A stretch of DNA of 64,000 bases from the NCBI GenBank assembly GCA_030144725.1, contig JASKMD010000026.1, positions 5,410,640 through 5,474,639 of the forward strand, read 5' to 3'. Below, one piece after another: positions 32,286 through 41,240 of the stretch. The notes beneath the pieces are model-generated. The model saw nothing but the letters and a program-made list of their open reading frames with translations, did not search any database and had not been told where the DNA came from. Position 1 is the first letter of the stretch. Each line of letters begins with the position of its first letter. The stretch comes from Haematococcus lacustris. Its lineage: Eukaryota; Chlorophyta; Chlorophyceae; Chlamydomonadales; Haematococcaceae. The position numbers and the translations under genes were made by a program.

Positions 32286-33482
32286 ATGGCGATGCCGAAC
32301 GCGGCCGCGATTCAAAAGTTAAGTGGGGACAACTGGGATGAGTGGCATTTTGAGGTCAAGAATGCTCTAGCGTGCGCGGGGTTAGGCGCAGCTCTGCGGG
32401 TCACAGCTCTAGGAGGGCCAGGGGAATGGCGGAGTGGGGCAAGTAGTTCGGGGTCGGGTAGCGGAGCTGCGGCTGGCACCTCCCCCATCTCTGTTGCAGT
32501 TGAGGCTGCAGCAGACGCCCTGCATGTGGCAGCTGCGGCTGCCACACCCACTGCATCGGCTGCGGCCGCGCCTGCCCGTGCCCTGCCGGTCGATGTCGAC
32601 GAGCGCGCACACGCCTTTATCTGTAGCACAATCAATGTGCGCAAGTATAGGGGCCTTTGTGAGCGGCATACTACAGCCCAGGGGCTGTGGGAGGCCTTGC
32701 GGGATATGCATGTCAGCAAGGTGATGGCATCCCGCGCTCTCTTGGTCCGACAGGCTGCTAGCCTGCGCATGACTAAGGGAGAGTCAGTACATGACTATTG
32801 GGCCCGGGCAGAAGATCTCCATGAGCAGCTTAACCTGATAGAGCCTTACAGGGAAACCCTTACTCAGGCCTTGGAAGGTCTGCCAGCAGGCTTTGACATT
32901 GTTGTGAATGAGGTGTTGCACAAGCCGTTAGCATCGCGCCCGACCTTTGCCGTGGTCTTGCCTTTATTGTTGGTCCAAGAGCGAGTGCTTACCCGTCGGC
33001 AGCCAGCCGCCATTGCGCTCTTTGCGCGTCCCGGTGGCAGCCGAGGTAGAGCCAGCAGCAGGGGTCAGGGTCGCAGCGGTGGGGCTGAGCGGGGCCAGGG
33101 TCGCATCGGTGGGGTTGGAGGGAGCGGGTTTCAGGGGGAATGTTACAAGTGCTTCCAGTGGGGGCATCAGGCTCACCAATGCCCCAACCGCCCTCGCTCC
33201 CCATCACCTTCACCCCGGGGTCACTCCCCTGTCACCTACAGTGGGGGGGCCAGCAGGCCACCCACTCTTGGTCCTGGGGGTGGTAGAGCTCCAGCCTGGG
33301 GTGGGAGCAGTTCCCGCCGCGGCCGTAACCCCAGACCTCCCGCCAGCGGGTACCCTGCCTCCACCTCCCGCAGCAGTGTGGCCTTCCAGGGGTTGGCAGT
33401 GTCTGATGCCATGTCGGTGGTCTCCAAGCCGTTGCTCCGGGGGGAGTGTGTCTGGTGGACTCTGGGTGGAGTAGGCACCTGA
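32286..33482 (+). pseudogene. Copia gag of the palindromic element
   Basis: Starts ATG at 32286 (MAMPNAAAIQKLSGDNWDEW, the copia gag start type), with the capsid region and a CCHC knuckle CYKCFQWGHQAHQC at about 33142-33185. A 1-nt change at about 33450 shifts the frame just before the protease DSG motif, so the frame ends at 33482. Confidence 0.9.
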
Positions 33483-34700
33483 CGCCGCACCGGGATATCC
33501 TGCAGGGTTACGAGCCCTTGCTTGTGCCGCACACTATCATCTGCGGCAACGGCAACACCATGGCAGCCACCGGTCAAGGGTCAGTGCAGTTCAGGGGTGC
33601 AGGTGGGGAGCTCACCCTCCTCAATGTGCGGCATGTGCCAGCAGCAGACGGCAGCCTGGTGTCTGTGGGGAAAGCCACGAGGGCGGGGGGAGTGGTGCAT
33701 TTCACCCCGCATGGATGCTGCATCAACATGCCGGGGACTGGGTGCAGCATCACAGCTCGTCAGGTCGAGGAAGACCTCTTTCTCCTTGACAGCCAGCCGG
33801 TGCGCGCAGCTGATAGCTTCAGCATGGCTGCCCGCATATGTGACGACCCCCTGACTCTGCATCACCGCTTGGGTCACCTTGGTTACCGCCAGCTCGGAAG
33901 GCTGACCAGGGAGGGCATGGTGACAGGCACCAGCGTCTAAGCCGCCCATTGTGAGGCTGCTGCTAACAACGGCAACCTGTGTGAGCCGTGTGTGCTTGCC
34001 AAGCAGCACCGGCTGGTTGCAGTGCAGCATTAGGGGCTGGGGGGGGCAGTGAAGCATCCGCTCGAGCTTGTGCACAGCGATGTGTGCGACATCAGCGGGC
34101 ACGCTAATGCAGCTGTTCCCGCCCCTTCAGGCTACGTTACTCCGTCACAGTGCTCGATGAGTACAGCAGTCTGGTGGCAGTGGTGCTCATCAAGCAAAAA
34201 TCCGACGCCCCAGCTGCCATAATTGACATGCTAACACAGCTGCAGCGCCAGACTGGAAGGCGGGTGGTGGCCTTGAGGTCAGACCGGGGGGGCGAGTACA
34301 TGGGTGACGAGATGCAGCACTGGCTACGTGCCCAGGGTATCACGCACCAGCAAACCGCGCCCTATAGCCCTGAGATGAATGGCAGTGCAGAGCTTATTGA
34401 CCGCACTCTCATGGCGTGCGTTCGTGCCATCGTGTTTGCCTCCGGTGCACCCAAGCACTTGTGTGGCGAAGCTATCTGCGCAACCGCGCACCTGCACAAT
34501 GTCAGCCCTGTGGCTGAAAAGCCATGCACCCCTTTTGAGGCAGCCTTTGGCTCCAAGCCCGACATTGCGCACCTCCGGGTGTGGGGCTGTCCGGCCTATG
34601 TGCACGACCCTGCGCATGACGGCAAGCTGGCCAGCCGCTCCATCAAGGGGCTGTTTGTGGGGTATGAGCCGGGGGGCAAGGCTTACAGAGTGTGGGCATG
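33446..34700 (+). pseudogene. Copia protease-integrase remnant
   Basis: Protease CLVDSGWSRHLTPH at about 33450, then GAG-pre-integrase with in-frame stops at about 33938 and 34031 and a frame change near 34130. Integrase core LDEYSSLVAV, SDRGGEY and PEMNGSAELIDRT follow (34150-34410). It runs to GGKAYRVWA and is cut there at the arm junction (34698). The Glu-Leu for Glu-Arg change after the catalytic region and the stops show decay. Confidence 0.9.
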
Positions 34701-35414
34701 GGGGAGGTGCCAGCCGCAGCTCCGCTACCCGACCCCGAACTACTTGCCCCACTCCGCCCTTCCCCTGGCCCTCCTAGAGTTGTGACCCGCAGAGCTGCGC
34801 CTAACCCCGCGCACGCTAGAGCATTCTTGACCTCAAAATGCCACTCGTCCCAGTTGTCCCCACTTAACTTTTGAATCGCTGCCGCGTTCGGCATCGCCAT
34901 CCCTTCCCTGCTCGCTAGTGCGCTCACCAGGCGAGACTTACGGGGTACGGCTTGGTGCACACCATTTGAAAGTCTCTGGATTCCCGCACATTGAAGTACG
35001 TGGGCCCATAACCTGCGATGGGGCACAGCCGTGCCAATTACATTAGTTCGGATAAGGTAAGCAGCACAAATGCATAGCGGTGCACTAGAGGCTGACGCCC
35101 TACGTGCAACAGCTAGAACAACACCATACCTGCGATGGGGCACAACTAGGGTACGCCCATAGAATTCTAGGTGGCTCGGAAACCTAGAAATTTTCCCGAG
35201 CCTAGAAACCTAGAAATAGAATTCTAGGTTAGCCGGCTGGAAACCTAGAAAAATTTCCTGAGCCTAGAAACCTAGAAATAGAATTCTAGGTTGGCCGGTC
35301 GCTCCTTAGGCACAGCCGTGCCAACCATCGCAGAGCATCACGCAGGCGAAGTACGCCGATGTCACATATCACCCTAAGTAAGGAAAGCGGATGGCCTTGG
35401 CCTGACCCACAACA
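34698..35414 (-). repeat. Inverted arm: gag start, primer site and LTR in reverse
   Basis: On the minus strand it reads LTR (35014-35414, including the insert), primer site (35000-35013), then the same gag start down to 34698, where it joins the integrase of the plus-strand copy. Identity with 31942-32488 is very high. Confidence 0.9.
35144..35308. mobile_element. 165-bp insert in the right LTR with 5-bp target duplication GGCAC
   Basis: The LTR is interrupted here, and GGCAC occurs on both sides (35139-35143 and 35309-35313). The insert consists of about two and a half units of about 62 bp, each with GAATTCTAGGT, GGAAACCTAGAAA, a TTTCC(C/T)GAGCC box and CCTAGAAATA. No terminal inverted repeats and no coding. 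Probably a small non-autonomous element built of a satellite-like repeat. Confidence 0.75.
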
Positions 35415-35466
35415 AAACCGTCACATGCGACCGATTGCTCCGGGAGCAAGCCGATGGCTTTAGCCC
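35415..35466 (+). repeat. 52-bp flanking direct repeat, right
   Basis: Second copy of 31890-31941, starting exactly at the outer LTR end. Confidence 0.9.
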
Positions 35467-36113
35467 CGCGTGACATGGCTTGAACGCGGACTCTAGTTTT
35501 GGCAGCAACCAGCAGCTGCTTCAATAGTGGTCGGCAGGGTGGTTGGGAACCGCCGGCCACCCTCAAGACATCGCGCAGTGCAGGCGTGCTCTTGGTGCTC
35601 TACGCATAGGCGCTGCTGCAAGCCCGCGAGGTGAGGTGCATGCAACAGTTGCCACCATTCCTGCGCCAGCACAGGTTACCCGACGAACGTGTGATGATGC
35701 AGGAGTTTCCGAGTACACCATGGCACACCTAAATGGGTATGTTAAGCTTCAGCTGCGGCTCCGCTGAGTAGGTAGGATTTGCAGCCAAAATAGCAAATCC
35801 AGCCAAAACTCAGAGAGATGTCTTATTCTTGTGCTGATCGCAAATTCAAAGGCTACTCTACTCATATGCCCAGCTGTGACAGAAGAATCAATATTACTCT
35901 CAATGCTTAGTGAGCCTTAGCGTGTCACTTGCAGGAGCCCAAGCACAGCACACCCATCTGCCCACAGTAGTGCCCACAAGCCCAACTGCCCACCACCACC
36001 TCCCAGCACCTCCACACTTCCCTTCTGCTTGACATGCTACGCGTCAAAATACAAACTAGAGCAAACAGAGCCAATGGTGCAAAACCCAGGCTAGGCATGA
36101 GGCAGCCAAGAGC
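35467..36113. other. No gene seen
   Basis: No supported coding or repeat structure apart from short C-rich runs (CCCACCACCACCTCCCAGCA at about 35986). Confidence 0.4.
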
Positions 36114-36581
36114 ATGGAGCAGCTCACTGCTGCGCATGCAGCCCTCACCGTTGCACATGCAGCCGTCACTGCTGAGCTGCTCTGCTCCCAGGAGCTGTAC
36201 AGCCAGCTGAGGGAACGGCACTGCAGCCTGCTAGTCTCTGCTTGTCAGCGTGAGAAGCAGTGGGAGTTAGACCTGCTGGGGTTTATGCAGCAGGTCGACC
36301 AGCTGGAGGAGGCTTTCTTGCAGCAGCTGCAGGGCACACAAGCCCAACTCACTGACACAGCGGCTGCCCTGGAGGCCGCCCAAAAAGACCTGGCAGCGGC
36401 CCGCACTGAGCTGGCCCACACCAAGCAGCAGCTGACCACCACCATCATCAAGCTGGAGCAGTTGCGGGCGCAGGTGGCCGCAGCCAACAAGGACAAGCGG
36501 AACCTCCTAATGCGCTCCAGGGTGTCACTGCTCTTCTTGCGAGGCATGCTCAGCAGCCAAGGCACCAAGCCAGCCACGTAG
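36114..36581 (+). CDS. Coiled-coil protein segment, unidentified
   Basis: 155-aa ORF with ATG at 36114. Almost wholly heptad-like (QLTDTAAALEAAQKDLAAAR, TELAHTKQQLTTTIIKLEQL) with an Arg-rich end. I do not recognise the protein. It is followed at 36590-36865 by a second coding-like stretch in the same orientation and then by the conserved tail at 37337-37507, so it may be the first exon of a transposon gene facing the Fanzor gene on the other strand. It could equally be an intact small gene. Confidence 0.45.
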   Translation: MEQLTAAHAALTVAHAAVTAELLCSQELYSQLRERHCSLLVSACQREKQWELDLLGFMQQVDQLEEAFLQQLQGTQAQLTDTAAALEAAQKDLAAARTELAHTKQQLTTTIIKLEQLRAQVAAANKDKRNLLMRSRVSLLFLRGMLSSQGTKPAT

Positions 36582-36589
36582 CCAGCCTG

Positions 36590-36865
36590 CCACCCAGCCA
36601 CCCAATCTAGCAGCCTGGCCCGCCCCCGCAACAAGGAGTGTGACACGCACACGGGGGGGTACACAGCTGAGTTCATCCTGAGCCGTGAGCGCATTCTCTG
36701 CCTCCCAGGCGTCTCAACGGAACAGTTGGGCACACTGTGCACTGCTGTCGTTGGGGTTGTTTTCCCTGGAGCTGATCCAGGCCGGCAGGCCAGCGCCACC
36801 ACCCACCGGCGCAACCATGACTTGCTCCAGACCTACATACACGAGGCCCACACAGGTTGGTAAGG
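36590..36865 (+). CDS. Possible second exon of the coiled-coil/transposon gene
   Basis: Open stretch reading NKECDTHTGGYTAEFILSRE, then LCLPGVSTEQLGTLCTAVVG and THRRNHDLLQTYIHEAHTG before a stop near 36862. Protein-like composition and the same strand as 36114. Not recognised. The reading frame differs from 36114-36581, so splicing would be needed. Confidence 0.35.
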
Positions 36866-37219
36866 GGTAGGGGGCATGGCATGGTATGGCATGGCATGGC
36901 ATTGCAAGGATGTTAGCTTCACACATGGCCAGGCAAAGTCTAAACTACTTGTGTGCCCATGTGATTGCAGTCTGGCTAATGGGAGCATTCGGCGTTCACG
37001 TGCAGTTGGACGGCTGCACTATCCCTGCACACGGCAAGGTTGTGTGCTCTACCGTGTGACTGCAGTTGTCCGCTGCTTCAGCCCTAGCCCAGCTGCTGCG
37101 GCTAGCTCTCCCTGCCCTGCCCCAGCCCCCAGCCCTGCCCCAGCCCTGCCTCAGTCCTGCCCTAGCCTTGCCCCAGCCCTGCCCCAGCCTTGTCCCAGCC
37201 CTGTCCCAGCTCCCGTGCA

Positions 37220-37996
37220 CTCTACACAAGAGACCAGGCCTAGCTATGGAGTGTACAGACCTTGCCCCGCCATGGGGTGCTAGTGTGGGGTTTTGTTGTG
37301 GCCAACCAGTGGGGTATGCACGTTGTGGCATGGACCGAAGCACATGTCTCAGTGGTGATGTCCCCAAACGATGTAGCGACACAACGAAGGCTTCGCACCT
37401 ACGCATATGCTCTTGCTACAACGATCAAAGCACATAATTAGGGGAACGAGCAGAAACGGCTCAAGTATGAAGAGTCCCGCGGTCAGTTTGACTATCAGGC
37501 CACATAGTCTACTGTAACAAGAAGTGAAGGGTGCACATAGTGTCTTGATGAACCGCTACAGCATACAACCACTCCGTCTCTCGCTTGACAGCGCGAGCAA
37601 CACAAATGACGAGTAAAAGCTCATCGATGCTAAGAAGTATGCGGCTGTTCTAATCGCAGCATCAGCAGTGGTGTGGGTGCGTTAGAGAGGCATTTCAGCT
37701 TCTTAGGTTTCAAACTCGCGATTTCGGCCATCGCAACACAAAGCGCGACTGCAAACATACTTGCGTTTGCTTCATCACGGCATCATTAAGAAGGTGGAGG
37801 AGGCGTGCATGGTGATATCTGCCCACAAAATGTAGGCCGGGTTCACGCCTAAGCAGTGCATCATATACATAGTCATGGACGCTCAGGACAGCCGTAGCGT
37901 GTAGCCAAGCGAGCCCTCTACATACTGATGTGCTTCGTTGATCAATCTGCAAACTGTACGAGAAATAAACCGCGTGAAACGGACACACACCCTTTT
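37220..37996. repeat. Dispersed repeat, inverted relative to 56770-57850
   Basis: The reverse complement of this stretch is found at about 56787-57480, with a further related part to 57850. On the plus strand it holds a conserved coding tail, EAHVSVVMSPNDVATQRRLR...QKRLKYEESRGQFDYQAT then stop (37340-37507), here broken by one TAG. On the minus strand it is the region immediately 3' of a Fanzor gene. So the repeat is the meeting point of two convergent genes of one mobile element. Confidence 0.75.
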
Positions 37997-38327
37997 CAAG
38001 GCAGTTGGGAGGCCCTGACCTTGGGGGCTCGGCCTTGCCGCTTCTTGAAACCCAATGCTGGTTACTCCTTGCCCTGGGCAGGAAGCCTTGCACGGTGTGG
38101 CCACCTGCACAGCTCCAGTGGGCGCCACTTGCTCTCCCCTGCCAGCTGGAGGTTGAGGGCTGCGTTGCAGTCCCTGTCCACCCATTTGCCAAGGTCACGA
38201 GGAGTATCCTGGCGCAACTGTGGGCACCACATGAGCCCACGCACTGGCGCCCCAGACCGCCGGCTCCAGGCTGACGCACCAAGCGGTTCTGCACCAGACC
38301 TGGCTTAGGCTTCCAGTCTTCGCAGCA
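37996..38327 (-). pseudogene. Fanzor C-terminus with intact RuvC-III region
   Basis: Reads EDWKPKPGLVQNRLVR (about 38290-38327), a 1-nt frame change, then PVRGLMWCPQL, GKWVDRDCNAALNLQ (RuvC-III, catalytic Asp in DRDCNAA), GESKWRPLELC, GKEYPALGFKKRQGRAPK and a stop at 37996-37998. This is the best-kept C-terminus in the window. It lacks everything upstream. Convergent with the unidentified plus-strand gene at 36114-37507. Confidence 0.75.
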
Positions 38328-38619
38328 TCGGAGAATCAGTGGGGGGTCGACCCTGCATATGCCTTAATAGAGACCGTGGTTAGCTACACTGGTAGGCTAT
38401 CCAGTGCGATGCGCGATATAGCCTTGGTGCACAGGTATCCCTGCGCGAGCTTGCCGATGATGCAGGGCACTACGCGCCGATGAGACAATTGCCAGGTGAA
38501 TGTGCTGCAGCGGTAGCCATTGGGATCGCGCCCTAAGACTCCCCCCCGCCTCCACAACCAGTTCACAGTTGTTATAGTCATTGACCTTGAGCATTACTTA
38601 CTAGATCCTGACCTCCCAC

Positions 38620-38648
38620 GGCGGGGCGGGGCGGGGCGGGGCGGGGCC
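38620..38648. repeat. (GGGGC)5 run
   Basis: Five GGGGC pentamers on the plus strand, capable of a G-quadruplex. The base composition changes here from GC-rich to AT-rich (38700-40300). Confidence 0.9.
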
Positions 38649-38699
38649 ACGTTACAGAAAGTCCTGTGATGTCCGGGGTTCCCTGCGAGATAAAGAGTT

Positions 38700-39250
38700 A
38701 GTGTGGTGTAGCTTGGCACATGGCGAGCTCCAGTCACGCAGCACGCCGTTCGAACTGACATCTCCTTCCAGGCAAACTTTCACACACGCAAATTAGTGCA
38801 CAACAATCGATTTGGAGGGGGTGTTTTTTGCCAACGATTCGCCTCGGAATGAGACTATTGTTCCATGGCCACCAACATCGTGAAAAATCTCGTAGTAATT
38901 AGTGAAATTCCTGAATAATATATGTATTATTTAGGTACCCCTTCTATAAGCTACTCCTTGCAGTGCAGTACTGCACCATACCTAATGCTGCAGCGTTGCA
39001 CCAAATCTCAGAATGGAAAACTTAACCATATTCAGGCTAGTAGTATTATGATGAAATAAAGTACTTATGTTGATAATTCATTGATATTTTAAGGGTTTGG
39101 AGATTGTTGTTCCTTAAAATCTCATTTGCTTCTCATGGTGTAGTACAGCACTTGTAACTAGTGCACTACTTCATTACACCCCATTGTGCAGTACTGCACC
39201 ACACCGAGTGGTATAATTCATCACCTCAGCGATATCTCACCAACCACGCA
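38700..39250. other. AT-rich gene-free stretch
   Basis: Clearly lower GC than its surroundings, with several GTAGTRCAGCAC/TGCAGTACTGCACC-type short repeats (38962, 39140, 39188). No gene is supported. Confidence 0.5.
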
Positions 39251-40306
39251 TACCGTACTCTCCCTTTTGATTCGCGAGGCCTAGAGCACGACCGGTTAAT
39301 TTAACATCCTGATGTTTTGGTTCTTTGACGTACTTTAACAAATCTTTAACATACCCGATTTGCTACCCTGGGACTGCGTCTCACTGGCCACTTCTGCCTG
39401 CATAGTGTCGCTGGGTGCATTGCCGTGTCGTGACCAGAACGACAGCAAAAAACGACTCATATCAAGACCAAGCGTGCATCTTTAACAAAACGGTTTAACA
39501 TTAACTTTAACACGTCCGGTCGTGCCCTAGCGAGGCCCCGAATATTATAATTAAATACTCGTTCCCGACCCCAAAAAAACATTGTTTACTTTTTCCCGAT
39601 GCAAAAGTTATAGCAAAACACAACTTTAACAATGTGAGTGTGCTTGGAAATATTCAAGACAGCCATTCCTTGCATACCAAGTCAATCCTCCATGGTTAAC
39701 ACATTTTTTGTACATGTCACTATGTCAAGCCAAGTTTAAGCCAAGTCAAAGCCAAGTCACTGCCTCTGGGCAAGGGCACTGTAAATGTGCACCAGGTCAC
39801 CCTCTAGACTTTGCACTAGATAGGGCACTGAACCTCCCCCATGAAATCATGGTGCTCCTGTGGTTGCTTGCAGTGTCGGCATATCTCTGCATCCTCCTCT
39901 GAACACTCAAATTTGCGTGCCCTAGCAGTCACCCATGCCGCAGCCTTCGCCAGGGCAAGCACACCAGTGGCTGACCTGGTGCAGCCAGCCACCCCGGCTG
40001 CTGCCCCAGCCTGGCCAACCACCCCAACAACTGACTTCGTGGGGCCACCCGCTGACTTGCCTACTACCCACCCCTTTGATGGAGCATTTCATCGTGTTGG
40101 TCAACCTGGCGTAGCAAATTTTCGGCTGCGTCGTCGGCACTGATGCCACCGACCACAAAGAGGTCCATCGCATCACCATTTACGCAGGTCAAATAATTGT
40201 TTGACCACTTCGCGATTCAAAAAAAAACCATATTGTTTACTCGTTCGCGATTTCGCGAGGGCAAAAAAACGATTCGCGGACGCGAATCAAAAGGGAGAGT
40301 ACGGTA
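39251..40306. mobile_element. 1.05-kb TIR element with TA target duplication
   Basis: Perfect 24-bp terminal inverted repeats (39253-39276, starting CCGTACTCTCCC, and 40281-40304), each bordered outside by TA. A second inner palindrome GATTCGCGGACGCGAATC lies at 40271-40288, and TTCGCGA words recur inside. AT-rich, no transposase ORF. A short plus-strand ORF (39841-40143) and a minus-strand Cys-containing frame (CSEEDAEICRHCKQ, about 39890) are not recognised. TA target sites suggest a Tc1/mariner-type non-autonomous element. Confidence 0.8.
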
Positions 40307-41240
40307 TCTATGAATTTTCGTTCAAACCCCAATCTAACAATCACATCACCGGGCTATGTACCAAATCTCAGGCCGAAAATCCAAAAAATGCTGTTGCTAA
40401 TTTGCCTGAGTGTTGGCATCTTAGGGTTCTTTTTCATTGAGACCAAATTCCTTCTGTCTTTGGTTTTTTTCGCATGCTGTCGGTGGTAACTATTTGCAAG
40501 CTTCGACGAGCACAGGTCATGCCATGGAAGAGCAGTACAGAGACCACAGCACTGGGGGGATGGTAGAGTACGAGTCGACTGTGAAATCTGGACAGAACCC
40601 TATGCCAATACACCCACATACTGTGCGTTGACAAACTTCCAACCATCCTACAACCCTATGCCCTGACTAACGCACCTGCACTCTTCCCATGCCTCGTGCA
40701 AAGACTAAGTTGTTTCTTCTCATGACATGCAGCCCTTGGCAGCTAGGCGACTCACAACACACAAGTTCTAAGGTACTGTCCGCAATGTCCGGGCTTCCAG
40801 CCTGCTGGGCTCAGTGGGTTGTGTGGAGCCTACTAGAGCTTGTGTGGACTAACCTAGTGGCTGCGATGACACTACCTGCTGCCAGCAGTGCTGGCTCCTC
40901 GTGTGTGGGCAGCCCCTAAGAACCTAAGAATGGTGCAAACCGAGTCATGGGTGGCCTGCTCTTGCCTGGAGCAGTGCATGAGCCATTGCATGAGCCAGTG
41001 CAGGCTATCTAGCAGGCTGCGAGTTCCAGGCTAGTGTGGAGACCACAGCTGGCCTGTGCAAGAGCGGGTGGAGGGAGGCTGTCGCCAGGAGCTGACGCTG
41101 GACAAGAGCTGTCCAAGCCATGACCACTGCTTCCTGGTATCACTGGTGTCACTGACATCACACAGACTGCGGCACTGGAGGATGCTTCTCACTGCTGACA
41201 TGAGTCACACTGGTCACACTTGTCATACAGTACACACTGG
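40307..41240. other. Gene-free region downstream of the TTLL gene
   Basis: No supported gene or repeat beyond scattered CACTGGTCACACTTG-like words at 41200-41245. Confidence 0.4.

Larger units (their letters stand above)
31942..35414. mobile_element. Palindromic, decayed Ty1/copia element with inverted LTR arms
   Basis: The left arm (31942-32488) is LTR, primer binding site and gag start in the plus orientation. The right arm (34698-35414) is the same sequence in the opposite orientation, lengthened by a 165-bp insert. Between them lie a plus-strand gag remainder, protease and integrase with frameshifts and stops. There is no RT or RNase H. Normal elements have direct LTRs; here both outer ends are the 5' LTR end, flanked by 52-bp direct repeats instead of 5 bp. 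Related to but distinct from the element at 13568. Confidence 0.9.

Noticed and set aside
39841..40143. 100-aa ORF inside the TIR element as a transposase
   Set aside because: Low-complexity Ala/Pro/Thr content and no catalytic motif.
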